Shown: piece after piece, positions 47,478 to 57,055 of the stretch
Numbering within the stretch: the stretch's first letter is position 1
How the letters are laid out: each line of letters starts with the position of its first letter
From: Caldalkalibacillus salinus
Lineage (GTDB): Bacteria > Bacillota > Bacilli > Caldalkalibacillales > JCM-10596
NCBI RefSeq assembly: GCF_016745835.1
Contig: NZ_JAERVL010000004.1
Location: 310,001-374,000, forward strand
DNA length: 64,000 nucleotides
Direction: 5' to 3'
The notes under the pieces: generated by a model
Seen by the model: the letters and a program-made list of their open reading frames with translations, nothing else
What the model was told of the DNA's origin: nothing
Database searches by the model: none
Position numbers and translations under genes: made by a program

Positions 47478-47512
47478 AGCCTTATTCCATGATCTCGGAA
47501 TGAGGCTTTTTA
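47478..47512 (+). terminator. terminator after sigma-54 activator gene
   Basis: AGCCTtATTCC / GGAATgAGGCT followed by TTTTATTTT. Confidence 0.82.
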
Positions 47513-47594
47513 TTTTATGACAGTGGATGACTTCAAAACACGGTGATGCTGGTCTAACATCCAGAGGTTGCCGCAACAAACCTACTATTAAAAG

Positions 47595-47611
47595 TTGGCA
47601 TGGACCTTGCA
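47595..47611 (+). promoter_or_regulatory. sigma-54 (-24/-12) promoter
   Basis: TTGGCATGGACCTTGCA: GG and GC are separated by exactly 10 bases, as in the consensus TGGCAC-N5-TTGC. It is 31 bases before the dehydrogenase start. Confidence 0.88.
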
Positions 47612-47641
47612 TGTATTTATGTCAAAAGGAGGTTGGTGACA

Positions 47642-48418
47642 ATGACTAAGAACAAAGTGGTCTTCATTACAGGGGCAGCAAGTGGTATCGGTTATGAAAT
47701 CGGTCTGGCTTTTGTAAAAGAAGGGGCCAAAGTTGTGTTTAGCGACATTAACGAATCGAAGGTTGAGGAAGTGACAAAAGAGCTTGGCCGTGAAGGATAT
47801 GAATGTCTAGGCCTTAAGTGTGACGTGACCTCTGAGGAGGACATGAAACAAACGGTAAACAAAACGGTTGAGCATTACGGTCGATTAGATGTATTAATCA
47901 ATAACGCCGGTCTTCAGCACGTCGCGTCCATAGAAGATTTCCCAACAGAGAAGTTTGAATTGATGACCAAGATTATGCTTGTGGCGCCTTTTGTGGCAAC
48001 CAAATATGCGTTTCCTATCATGAAAAAGCAGGGATTCGGTCGCGTGATCAATATGGCCTCCATTAACGGTGTCATCGGATTTGCTGGAAAATCAGCCTAT
48101 AACAGTGCCAAACACGGTTTAATCGGCTTATCAAAAGTCGCCGCTTTGGAAGGTGCAGAGCACAACATTACAGTGAATGCAGTATGCCCAGGCTATGTCG
48201 ATACGCCATTGGTCAGAAACCAACTTGAGGATTTGGCGCAGAACCGCAACGTATCATTAGAATCTGTCTTAGAGGAAGTCATTTACCCATTGGTGCCTCA
48301 AAAGCGTTTACTCGATGTGCAGGAAATAGCAGATTATACGTTATTTTTAGCTAGCGAGAAGGCAAAAGGGGTCACAGGACAAGCGGTAATCATAGACGGG
48401 GGATATACCGCTCAATAG
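47642..48418 (+). CDS. 3-hydroxybutyrate dehydrogenase
   Basis: 258 residues, classical SDR: TGAASGIGYEIG cofactor loop, NNAG motif, catalytic S-x-Y-x3-K region (NMASINGVIGFAGKSAYNSAK) and VCPGYVDTPLVRNQ. The sequence and context fit D-beta-hydroxybutyrate dehydrogenase (oxidation to acetoacetate with NAD). AGGAGG precedes ATG. First gene behind the sigma-54 promoter. Confidence 0.9.
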   Translation: MTKNKVVFITGAASGIGYEIGLAFVKEGAKVVFSDINESKVEEVTKELGREGYECLGLKCDVTSEEDMKQTVNKTVEHYGRLDVLINNAGLQHVASIEDFPTEKFELMTKIMLVAPFVATKYAFPIMKKQGFGRVINMASINGVIGFAGKSAYNSAKHGLIGLSKVAALEGAEHNITVNAVCPGYVDTPLVRNQLEDLAQNRNVSLESVLEEVIYPLVPQKRLLDVQEIADYTLFLASEKAKGVTGQAVIIDGGYTAQ

Positions 48419-48507
48419 CCCCGTATGTGAAAGCCCTGTATGTGAACAGATCAGTATCTTATATCTAGCTGTACAACTTTCTATTTTAAAGAAGGAGGGG
48501 ACGTTAT

Positions 48508-49791
48508 ATGTTAGGTATTTTTCTCGGACTTGCCGTATTAATGCTACTGGCCTATAGAGGCTGGTCAATTATCTGGGTTGCCCCCATTTCAGCTGGGGTT
48601 GTTGCTTTAACAGGCGGACTTGATTTACTAGATGCGTATAAAGACACGTATATGGGTGGCTTTGTAGGCTTCGCCAAATCTTGGTTTCCAGTCTTTATGC
48701 TTGGGGCCATCTTTGGCAAACTGATGGAGGATACCGGTATGGCTAAGTCAGTTGCCGTCGCCTTAACCAAGTTGATAGGGACCAAGCGTGCCATACTCGG
48801 TGTTTTGGCCTCTGCCGCTGTTTTGACGTACGGTGGGGTCAGTTTATTCGTTGTTGTGTTTGCTGTTTATCCCTTGGCTTTATCTTTGTTCCGTGAAGCC
48901 AACATTAGTCGCAGACTCATACCTGCCACCGTCGCTCTAGGCGCTTTTACGTTCACGATGACGGCCCTTCCAGGGACACCACAAATACAAAACCTTATTC
49001 CCATGGACTATTTCCATACAGATGCTATGGCCGCACCAGCCATGGGATTGATCGCTGCTATCATCATGAGTGTGGGCGGATACTTTTATTTGAGATATAG
49101 AGAGAAACAGTTAACGAATGAGGGACAAACGTTTACGGAGCCCAAGGATGATAAAATAGTCGATATGGAAGGAGACACCCCTCATTATCTGCTATCTTTA
49201 CTACCACTCTTAACCGTATTGGTAACGCTAAACGTATTGAAATGGGATGTTATTACAGCGTTAATCGCAGGTATCGCTCTTATTATGATCTTAAATATCG
49301 CCAAGGTTAAAGGATTTGTCACAGCGATTAACAAAGGCGCGGGGGGTTCTGTCACCGCTATTATTAACACAAGTGCAGCCGTAGGTTTTGGTACGGTCGT
49401 CAGAGAAGTCCCAGGCTTTGAACGATTGACAGCGTTGTTAATGGGGATTAAGGGAAACCCTCTTATCTCTGAAGCCATTGCTGTTAACGTACTCGCCGGA
49501 GCAACAGGGTCCGCATCCGGTGGTATGGGAATTGCATTAGAAGCACTCGGTTCAAAATACTATGACATTGCTATGCAATCAGGGATCAGTCCCGAGGCCT
49601 TTCATCGCATTGCGTCACTTTCTTCAGGTGGACTTGACGCCCTCCCACACAACGGTGCCGTTCTCACACTACTAGCGATTACAGGGATGACACACAAGGA
49701 CAGCTATCGAGACATATTTGTTGTTGCCGTATTGATTCCGGTTATCGCTGTTGCTTTCGTTATTATCTTAGCCTCTCTTGGTTTGTTTTAA
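48508..49791 (+). CDS. GntP family permease, probably hydroxybutyrate
   Basis: 427 residues, ~12 membrane helices. GntP-family features include FMLGAIFGKLMEDTGMAKSVA and GATGSASGGMGIALEALG. It follows the dehydrogenase by ~90 bases behind the same promoter, so it likely imports 3-hydroxybutyrate; gluconate is the family's other main substrate. Confidence 0.87.
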   Translation: MLGIFLGLAVLMLLAYRGWSIIWVAPISAGVVALTGGLDLLDAYKDTYMGGFVGFAKSWFPVFMLGAIFGKLMEDTGMAKSVAVALTKLIGTKRAILGVLASAAVLTYGGVSLFVVVFAVYPLALSLFREANISRRLIPATVALGAFTFTMTALPGTPQIQNLIPMDYFHTDAMAAPAMGLIAAIIMSVGGYFYLRYREKQLTNEGQTFTEPKDDKIVDMEGDTPHYLLSLLPLLTVLVTLNVLKWDVITALIAGIALIMILNIAKVKGFVTAINKGAGGSVTAIINTSAAVGFGTVVREVPGFERLTALLMGIKGNPLISEAIAVNVLAGATGSASGGMGIALEALGSKYYDIAMQSGISPEAFHRIASLSSGGLDALPHNGAVLTLLAITGMTHKDSYRDIFVVAVLIPVIAVAFVIILASLGLF

Positions 49792-49809
49792 AGTAAAGAT
49801 ATACGTGGC

Positions 49810-49845
49810 AAAAAGTGTCCCATGCTTGGCAGGGGCACTTTTTTT
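49810..49845 (+). terminator. terminator of hydroxybutyrate operon
   Basis: AAAAAGTGtCCC / GGGgCACTTTTTTT stem-loop. Confidence 0.85.
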
Positions 49846-49955
49846 CTTACATAGTTAAAAGGATTCAATCAATGCTAGTTTTGTAGAAAGAGGAATTTTA
49901 TCCCTTTTAGTCGAAGTTTGTTCAAAATAGTATAAACATAGAGTGGAGGGATAAG

Positions 49956-52520
49956 GTGGACGAATGGCAAAAGAAATTATCGGACTTGCATGAACAACAG
50001 CAATCAATAACCAAGCAATTCCATAGTATACTGCAAGATTATGAATCCGTTGATTTTGCCCATGAAAATGAGGCCTTAAAGCAACGGGTAGAATCGTTAG
50101 AACAGGAATTAACAGAATTGAAGAAGAGAGTGGAAAAAACGCGTCATGAAAACCAGACATTACGAGTGGCTTTAAGAGAGCAAATGCTAGATGAGAAACT
50201 TAACCTCATGAAGCGTTCTAAAGCCAAAATAGACACGTATTTTCCACAACTTGAGAAGGGAGAACACGATCATGCTTTACAACGGTTAGAAAAAGACGTA
50301 CAGCAAAAGACACAGAAGCTTAAAGAGAAAATAAAAGCACTATCAGCCGAAGAGCGAACGTCTATGCAACAAAAAATCGATGTACTTGCGCTTGAATTGA
50401 GTCGTAAATTGGCTGACGAGCGTCGTAGATTGGCTGAGCAAGAAGCTGAATTGCGACGGGAAGCTCACCAGCAGTATGAGCAATTAGAGCGTGAACCATT
50501 AACAGAAGACATGGTTCAGAAGCGAGCAAAGCAGAACGAAATGGAAATGAAGATCGGGCTCCATTGGATGAATAAGATCGGGATACTGCTCATTTTATTC
50601 GGTGTGGCCGCTGCAGCCCGGTATACGTATGCGACTTGGTTCACCGATGAGATGAAAGGCATTAGTTTTTTCCTACTAGGTGGGTTACTCCTAGTTAGTG
50701 GTGAATTTTTCAATAAGCGTAAAAGTGCCATATTTTCTATGGGACTCATTGGTGGGGGTGTGTCCGTTTTATATGCTGCTATATTTTATAGTTACTTTTT
50801 ACTAGATATATTACCCATGCCACTAGCCTTAGGTGTCTCTATACTAGTGACCGCCTCTGCTGTAACGTTTGCGTTACGCTATGACTCAAAAACGATTGGT
50901 GCTATCGGATTAATTGGTGGTTTTCTACCGTTTTTCTCATACACCTACGCTTTCGGATTAACTGAGACAGCTGCGTTGGCGGCTATGGGATACTTGTTTT
51001 TATTAAATACTGCCATGCTTGTCATTTCTTTTTATAAAAAGTGGAGCCTTGTCCAATATCTCAGTTTCGTGGTTCACTTGCCATCATTATTTTATTTGTT
51101 ATTCACCACAGAGAATATGTGGATGAGCCTCCTTTATGCCTTGCTTACATTCTGTACTTATGCTGTTATCACTTTAGGATATGCCTTCAAACATAAGGTG
51201 ACACTCAAAGTGACCGATGTTGTCCTTCTAGGCTTGAACACCCTATTTAGCTGTCTTGCCGTATACTTGGTCTTTGAGCAGGCCAACTGGACGTCCCTTC
51301 GTGGGGGATTAGCGTTAGGGTTCTGTGTCCTTTATATCGCTTTAGCACGGTTCGTTTCGACGTATCTAAAGCATGAAAAAGCCACCATTATACTGTTTTA
51401 TGTGACGGCATTAACGTTTGCCATCCTTATGATTCCTTTCCAGTTTGGTATGGAGTGGATGGCCTTGGGTTGGTTAATTGAGGCAGTGATGTTAATCATC
51501 TATGGTCTTCGCAACAGATTGAAGTGGATGGAGGCAGCTGGATGGGTGATCTTTCTATTATGTACGTTTGCCTTTTATCTTTTTGACTTTCTTGAGCATT
51601 ATTCTAGTGCTTTTCATCCTTACCTCCTGTCGTTTCATAGAGGATTTTTTGAATGGAAATATACAGCGTATATCGTTGGACTATGCCTCATATTATGGCA
51701 ATATCTTCAGTATCAACAAAGGCGTCATGTTTCTTCTCTTTCAATTGTTAGAGATAAGCTTCACTACCTGACTTACTATAGCATCATCAATGTGTGGTTG
51801 TTTGCAACCTATCTGATGTCCTTTGTATATAACCATTATGTATTTGCCCATGTCACCACAGGTTTTAATGATTTCTATTACTATATTATCATGGCTTCCA
51901 TTCACCTGTTGTTGGCTATAGGTATCACAAAGATAAAAGTCATATTGGACAAAGTCACGCAAGTGTTTGCTTTCATTTTGTACAGTTTGGGTGCCCTTAT
52001 TCTATGGGGGATAACCGCTTTTGAGCCTATCTTGCCGTACGATCTATCAACAGCAGGGATAGGGCATTATATCGCGCTCTCTATTTTAGTATTCTATAAC
52101 GTTTTTATCTTTGTTGGTGTGAGAGAGATTTTGCTCCTCTATATTCGCAAGTCATTTAAGAGCCTTGAGATATACCCTTTAGCCATGAGCCTATACTTAC
52201 TCGGAATCATCACGATCTTTCTATCTCAGCAACTCTCATTTTACGCCGTCGGACTTACGTTTAGTGTCATCTATATCCTACTCGCCATCTGTTTTATCTT
52301 ATATGGTTTTAAATATCGCTATGTCAGTGTCCGACGTTTCGGATTAGGTTTGACTTTGTTCGCAACGGGTAAGTTATTTCTTTATGATCTTTCTTTTCTC
52401 AATTCAGGATCAAAAATCTTCGCCTACTTTTGCTTTGGCATTGTGCTACTTGCTATATCATTTATCTACCAGAAAATCTCGTCAAAAATGGAGGCCACCC
52501 GCATTGAAAAACAAGGATAA
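49956..52520 (+). CDS. DUF2339 large membrane protein
   Basis: 854 residues. The first ~200 form a charged coiled coil (LEQELTELKKRVEKTR, RKLADERRRLAEQEAEL); the rest contain roughly 20 membrane helices, starting with the conserved LHWMNKIGILLILFGVAAAARY. This is the DUF2339 architecture. Function unknown; a cell-envelope role is often supposed. GTG start follows GGAGGG. The next gene, DUF3999-like, overlaps by 17 bases. Confidence 0.85.
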   Translation: MDEWQKKLSDLHEQQQSITKQFHSILQDYESVDFAHENEALKQRVESLEQELTELKKRVEKTRHENQTLRVALREQMLDEKLNLMKRSKAKIDTYFPQLEKGEHDHALQRLEKDVQQKTQKLKEKIKALSAEERTSMQQKIDVLALELSRKLADERRRLAEQEAELRREAHQQYEQLEREPLTEDMVQKRAKQNEMEMKIGLHWMNKIGILLILFGVAAAARYTYATWFTDEMKGISFFLLGGLLLVSGEFFNKRKSAIFSMGLIGGGVSVLYAAIFYSYFLLDILPMPLALGVSILVTASAVTFALRYDSKTIGAIGLIGGFLPFFSYTYAFGLTETAALAAMGYLFLLNTAMLVISFYKKWSLVQYLSFVVHLPSLFYLLFTTENMWMSLLYALLTFCTYAVITLGYAFKHKVTLKVTDVVLLGLNTLFSCLAVYLVFEQANWTSLRGGLALGFCVLYIALARFVSTYLKHEKATIILFYVTALTFAILMIPFQFGMEWMALGWLIEAVMLIIYGLRNRLKWMEAAGWVIFLLCTFAFYLFDFLEHYSSAFHPYLLSFHRGFFEWKYTAYIVGLCLILWQYLQYQQRRHVSSLSIVRDKLHYLTYYSIINVWLFATYLMSFVYNHYVFAHVTTGFNDFYYYIIMASIHLLLAIGITKIKVILDKVTQVFAFILYSLGALILWGITAFEPILPYDLSTAGIGHYIALSILVFYNVFIFVGVREILLLYIRKSFKSLEIYPLAMSLYLLGIITIFLSQQLSFYAVGLTFSVIYILLAICFILYGFKYRYVSVRRFGLGLTLFATGKLFLYDLSFLNSGSKIFAYFCFGIVLLAISFIYQKISSKMEATRIEKQG

Positions 52521-53829
52521 ACAGATCAACAGATACACCACTGACAGATCCTATAGGCAACAGCGTTTTTGGGTCCGTAGGCTCATAGTCGTGTTATGTA
52601 TCAGCTCAGTATTCGTAGGAGGGATTAGTCAATCCTTCCTCGTATTTGCAGAAGAACACACGTCTGAACTTGAGGCCTATCCATACAAAAGCGTAATACA
52701 ATCGGGAGAGAGTAACACACCCTATCAGTACTTTTATTTGAACAAAGATGTTTACCGATATGCCACTCCTCACCTTTATGACTTACGCATCATTGATGAG
52801 AATGAAAACATGGTGCCGTATTACATTGTAAGGGCCATTAAGGAAGATGTTCATCGAGTCCAACGCTATGAATCAACGCTGATTGATCACGTTCAAGTCG
52901 ATCAAGATACCCAGTTTGATTTCCAGGTCCAACCTATACGCGAGAACACCGATATTATAGGGAACCGTTTAGAACTAGCTTTTCCGGATATGGCCTTTTT
53001 GAAAAACGTAGATGTGTACGGGAGCTATGACGGGGTGGAGTGGACAAAGATCACCAGTGATGAAGTGTATCAAACGGATCAGGTTTCTCAGACCAGTATC
53101 GATATCCCAAGTGGCTCTAAGTTTACGTATTATCGTATTGCTTTGTTAGATAACGCTGAAGACGTGTCAATAACTGAACTAACCTTGATTGATGAACACC
53201 TAGAAACCAATCACGAATCGTTTATTAAAGAGACTGAGCCCGAGTATACGATTGAGGAGCGGGATAAATTAACCAGGATTAAGATTAACAACCCCTACCG
53301 TTTGAATATACAAGGTATACACCTTGAAACAACCGGAAATTATCAACGGACGGTATTAGTTTCTAACGAGGAAAAAAGACGAACTAGCGTCCACGATCTG
53401 TATCGACTGTCCTTTGAGAATGTTAATCTCGAAAAAGATACATTGCATTTTGGTTTGCCCTGGAATGACGAAGTGCTTTATGTAGACATAGAAAATGAAG
53501 ACAGTCCCCCTATAAACATTGAGGACCTTAAGATGACTTATATCGTAGACAAGGTCGTCTTTGAAGATACAGGTGCAGGTCCATATTCCTTATTATTTGG
53601 TGATGAAAAGGCGCTAAAGCCCATCTATGATATTGAGCAATTTATATCGTATATTGAAGAGGAAGCACAGAATGAAGTCCAGTTGGGTGAAACCATAACG
53701 TTAAAGAAGGTAGAAGATTATACTCAATGGGACTTGAAATGGTTGTATCACATTGTTATTGGTGCGGTATCATTAGGGTTGATCATCTACCTCACACGAG
53801 CACTTAACCATAAAAGTAGTGAAGAATGA
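52504..53829 (+). CDS. DUF3999-like membrane-anchored protein
   Basis: 441 residues: N-terminal signal/anchor (LIVVLCISSVFVGGISQSFLVFA), a large extracellular beta-rich region with discoidin-like strands (VDVYGSYDGVEWTKI) and a C-terminal helix (LYHIVIGAVSLGLIIYLT). DUF3999 genes are known to follow DUF2339 genes, and the overlap here supports that assignment. TTG at 52504 has GGAGG 9 bases upstream. Partnership with the DUF2339 protein is inferred. Confidence 0.7.
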   Translation: MKNKDKQINRYTTDRSYRQQRFWVRRLIVVLCISSVFVGGISQSFLVFAEEHTSELEAYPYKSVIQSGESNTPYQYFYLNKDVYRYATPHLYDLRIIDENENMVPYYIVRAIKEDVHRVQRYESTLIDHVQVDQDTQFDFQVQPIRENTDIIGNRLELAFPDMAFLKNVDVYGSYDGVEWTKITSDEVYQTDQVSQTSIDIPSGSKFTYYRIALLDNAEDVSITELTLIDEHLETNHESFIKETEPEYTIEERDKLTRIKINNPYRLNIQGIHLETTGNYQRTVLVSNEEKRRTSVHDLYRLSFENVNLEKDTLHFGLPWNDEVLYVDIENEDSPPINIEDLKMTYIVDKVVFEDTGAGPYSLLFGDEKALKPIYDIEQFISYIEEEAQNEVQLGETITLKKVEDYTQWDLKWLYHIVIGAVSLGLIIYLTRALNHKSSEE

Positions 53830-53904
53830 AACTTCTTGGATGTAACGTCGTCTACTTATCTGAAGAAGAAATTTTTATACTGGAATCGTCTTAGGAGGTT
53901 ATTT

Positions 53905-54852
53905 ATGTTAAGAGTAGTAGGCATTGTATTGACAGGTGTGTTATTGATGTTTGTTTTTATGATTCAACTCACTTACGCAAATGAAGCTCCATCACCGTCT
54001 ATTTATGTGAACAACGAGTATATGATTGATTTCAATGCAGAAATCAAAGACGGAACCACGTTTGCACCAATGAGAATGATGCAAGAAATTGAACCACTCT
54101 TAATGGAATGGGATAACGAGACAAAAACATTAACAATGGTGAATGATGAAGGGACAGAGGTTGTACTGCAAGTGGGGAATCAAACAGTAACGATAGATAA
54201 TGAATCAAAAACACTCACACAACCACCTTATATTGCAGGTGGGAGAACGATGGTTCCCCTTCGACTTCTAGCGGAAACCTTTTATTGTCAGGTGTCCTGG
54301 AATGCAAAGCAGCAAACGGTTTATGTGAACAAAGTAAATGAGGACTTGAAAGCGTCATATGAAAGTGAAGAATCGAGCTTAACAGAGGCCAGAGAAGCAT
54401 TAATCCATTATCCAATACATTCACGTTTGCCTCGTTTAGAGGATGATAACCCACCTGAGGGATCTAAAATGTATTTCTACTTCCCAGAAGGACAATCAGA
54501 TTCGTACTTTTTTAGAAATCGCGACATTATTTTTTACTACGAAATGAATGAAGACCACACTCAAGTTGAAGAATTATGGAGTGCCGTTCTTGATAGGACA
54601 GATGATGGTGAAGACGTGAACTCAGAGGACACACTTTACTTTATCCCAGGCTATAAGATTATTGAAGAAGCAGGAGCACGACCTAAGCTTCAGACGAATA
54701 TGGCCTATTATGACATCTCACCGCATGTCATGTGGGTACACTATGGTATGATAGATGTAGAAGGTAACCAAGAAAAATTAGGGTTTGAAGAGGAAGACTA
54801 TCAAATTCCTGATCTCTTCCCTATACCTGGCGAAACAAAAAAAGATGAGTAA
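53905..54852 (+). CDS. copper amine oxidase N-domain (stalk) protein
   Basis: 315 residues. Signal peptide (GIVLTGVLLMFVFMIQLTYA), then a copper-amine-oxidase N-terminal-like domain: FAPMRMMQEIEPLLMEWD, GGRTMVPLRLLAETFYCQVSW. This wall-associated domain is common in Firmicutes. The C-terminal ~180 residues are acidic and unassigned. ATG at 53905 follows AGGAGGT. Likely co-transcribed with the two genes upstream. Confidence 0.83.
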   Translation: MLRVVGIVLTGVLLMFVFMIQLTYANEAPSPSIYVNNEYMIDFNAEIKDGTTFAPMRMMQEIEPLLMEWDNETKTLTMVNDEGTEVVLQVGNQTVTIDNESKTLTQPPYIAGGRTMVPLRLLAETFYCQVSWNAKQQTVYVNKVNEDLKASYESEESSLTEAREALIHYPIHSRLPRLEDDNPPEGSKMYFYFPEGQSDSYFFRNRDIIFYYEMNEDHTQVEELWSAVLDRTDDGEDVNSEDTLYFIPGYKIIEEAGARPKLQTNMAYYDISPHVMWVHYGMIDVEGNQEKLGFEEEDYQIPDLFPIPGETKKDE

Positions 54853-54909
54853 GTGAATCAAAGAGACCATTCAAATAGACCCTAATGAAACAGGTTTGAT
54901 CACTGATTT

Positions 54910-54950
54910 AAAAAGCCAGCCGTCAACTTACTTTGACGGTTGGCTTTTTT
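54910..54950 (+). terminator. terminator of the DUF2339 cluster
   Basis: AAAAAGCCAgCCGTCA / TGACGGtTGGCTTTTTT. Confidence 0.9.
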
Positions 54951-55059
54951 CGTGAGTTTAGGGAAAAAAGGATGTTTAAAAAAGGCGGCACGGTGTTATT
55001 AAAATAAAAGGAAGAGGAGGGAATCCTCATTTAATAGCATCACGGTAGGAGGAATGGCA

Positions 55060-56502
55060 TTGTTATTTAAAAAACGCATGTTCATGGTAGGTGTCATATT
55101 ATTACTTATTATGAGTCTAACGGCCTGCGAAGTAGGACAAGATCAAGGTGAACAACCTGACGAGGAACGGCAAACAAACGCTGAGCAACCGAAAAATGTG
55201 ATTGTCATGATCGGCGACGGTATGGGCGTAGGACAAATGGAAGTGGCGCGGCTCTTCGAATACGGAAAAGAAGGGACCTTATTCATGGAAACGCTCCCAC
55301 ATGTCGCACTATCTAGGACCTATTCCGCTGACCATATCGCCACGGATTCAGGAGCCGCCGGAACGGCGTTGGCCAACGGTGATAAGACAAATAATGGCAT
55401 GATTGGAGTGGGACCCGATGGGCAACCGCTCACCAGTATTCTAGACATTTTCAAAGACCAAGACAAAACGGTGGGGGTTGTTTCCACTAATACCGTTACG
55501 GATGCCACCCCTGCAGCCTATGTCGCGAATGTTGAAGACCGTTGGGAAGGTCAAGAGGAAATTGCCCGCCAAATACTTGAGAATGAGGTCGATATTGCCT
55601 TGGGGGGCGGAGAAGACTATTTCATACCTGAAAACCAAAACGGTAAGGACTTACTTGCTCAGTTTGAAGATAAGGGTTATCACGTCGTAAGAACGGCGGA
55701 TGAACTCGCAAACGTTGAAACGGACGTAGATACTAAACTTCTAGGGCTATTCAACCGGTCCTATATGAATTATGTCGGAGATCGTGAGGTCTTAGAGAGT
55801 GAGGAACCTAGTCTGCTAGAAATGACAGAAAAGGCGATTGACACAGCTGCAAACGACGAAGAAGGATTTTTCCTCATGATTGAAGGAGCCAGAATAGACC
55901 ATGTTTCACATGCTGCTGATTTCGGAGGCATATGGAGAGAGGTCATAGACTTTGATCAAGCGGTGGAGTATGCGGTGAACTGGGCAGAGGAAAATGGTGA
56001 TACGCTCGTCGTTGTAAAAGCCGATCACGAAACAATGGGTATTTCGGCAACAGAGCCGATAGATATAGAGGCCTTAAAGGCAATCGAGGTCTCCCCTGAG
56101 TATATGGCACAGCAGCTAGATATTGATGAGGAGACGAACAATTTCACTTCAGAGTCTATAAGAAATGTTTTTGCTGAGTATGCGAACATTGACTTAACGG
56201 ACGAAGACATTGCGATGTTCCAGGAACATGTCTTTGATGCGGATGATCCGGAAGGGAGAGTGTACGCAGAATATCTCGTCGGATGGGAAATTGGGAGTAT
56301 CATCGCTCACCATTACAATGCAGGCGCCGTTCACCGTGATATTAGAGAAGCCAGTGAATCCACGGGTGGTCACACGGGTAATATGGTTCCCGTCTTCGCT
56401 TATGGTGTTGGGGCTGAACACTTTGATGGGGTATTAAATAATACAGAGATACCTCGGATCATCGCTGAAATAAGTGGTTTTGCCTACGATGATGAGTCCT
56501 AA
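55060..56502 (+). CDS. alkaline phosphatase lipoprotein
   Basis: 480 residues. Lipobox LTAC after a hydrophobic signal; the PhoA-type core shows the metal-binding MIGDGMGVGQ, the nucleophile Ser in HIATDSGAAGTA, EGARIDHVSHAAD and ADHETMG, and a late TGGHTGNMVPVFAYG. It releases phosphate outside the cell. TTG at 55060 is preferred because AGGAGG lies 7 bases upstream, whereas the ATG at 55054 is only 1 base away. No PhoP boxes recognised upstream. Confidence 0.9.
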   Translation: MLFKKRMFMVGVILLLIMSLTACEVGQDQGEQPDEERQTNAEQPKNVIVMIGDGMGVGQMEVARLFEYGKEGTLFMETLPHVALSRTYSADHIATDSGAAGTALANGDKTNNGMIGVGPDGQPLTSILDIFKDQDKTVGVVSTNTVTDATPAAYVANVEDRWEGQEEIARQILENEVDIALGGGEDYFIPENQNGKDLLAQFEDKGYHVVRTADELANVETDVDTKLLGLFNRSYMNYVGDREVLESEEPSLLEMTEKAIDTAANDEEGFFLMIEGARIDHVSHAADFGGIWREVIDFDQAVEYAVNWAEENGDTLVVVKADHETMGISATEPIDIEALKAIEVSPEYMAQQLDIDEETNNFTSESIRNVFAEYANIDLTDEDIAMFQEHVFDADDPEGRVYAEYLVGWEIGSIIAHHYNAGAVHRDIREASESTGGHTGNMVPVFAYGVGAEHFDGVLNNTEIPRIIAEISGFAYDDES

Positions 56503-56573
56503 CAACAAGCTGGAAGTACCTATAGCAAGCGAAAAAAGCTCAGAATCTAATCTGAGCGATAGATGAGAAGAAA

Positions 56574-56617
56574 GGCCTCTTCTGAATCATGAGTCTAATG
56601 GTTTAGAAGAGGTTTTC
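56574..56617 (+). terminator. terminator after alkaline phosphatase
   Basis: CCTCTTCT / AGAAGAGG with a 21-base loop and TTTTCGTTT. A second hairpin (GCTCAGA/TCTGAGC, 56538-56557) precedes it. Confidence 0.65.
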
Positions 56618-56669
56618 GTTTGAATGATTTGGTTGTCTTGTTTAATTGTTCAAACCTATATACAGGCAG

Positions 56670-56903
56670 CTAAAGCTTCTCTAGAGTGATAACAACAATG
56701 TCAGGTCTGTTATTTATTCTCAGAGGGATAGGATGGTTACCCAAGCCTCTATTGACTACCATGACTGAGTTGTCCTTTTTGAATACTCCCCCGTCATGTT
56801 CAGGAAAAAAACCTTCCGTTGAAAGGATACCACCTAAGAAAGGTATTCTTATCATTCCTCCGTGCGTATCTTGTTTTGACCCAATAGGATTAACCAAAGT
56901 CAT
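56670..56903 (-). pseudogene. metallophosphoesterase C-terminal remnant
   Basis: 77 residues read DTHGGMIRIPFLGGIL, VMVVNRGLGNHPIPLR and RPDIVVITL, the C-terminal end of YkuE-type metallophosphoesterases, whose motif is normally SGHTHGGQ. The N-terminal ~200 residues with the other metal ligands are absent and no ribosome site is present. A dead fragment. Confidence 0.7.
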
Positions 56904-56952
56904 CGTTTTTAAAACATATATATTTTAGCACAACTTTTCATTTAACTTTACA

Positions 56953-56983
56953 GAAAAAACGTTCGCTAAGGGTTAGCGAACGC
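56953..56983 (-). terminator. minus-strand terminator of the RHH gene
   Basis: CGTTCGCTA / TAGCGAACG over AGGGT-like loop; T tract lies on the minus strand. Its left arm with flank (56953-56967) is an exact inverted copy of 57254-57268 in the RHH promoter. Confidence 0.7.
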
Positions 56984-57055
56984 TCCAATATCATTAAATT
57001 ACTTTCTCGTTAGGTTGTGCTCCGTATAGAATCAGACAGGTCATGCCCCCTCCTG

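Noticed and set aside
54956-55001. PhoP boxes before the alkaline phosphatase
   Set aside because: TTTAGG, TTTAAA and TTATTA are not spaced at 11-bp steps.
56538-56557. GCTCAGA/TCTGAGC hairpin as the main terminator after alkaline phosphatase
   Set aside because: No T tract follows; the next hairpin fits better.
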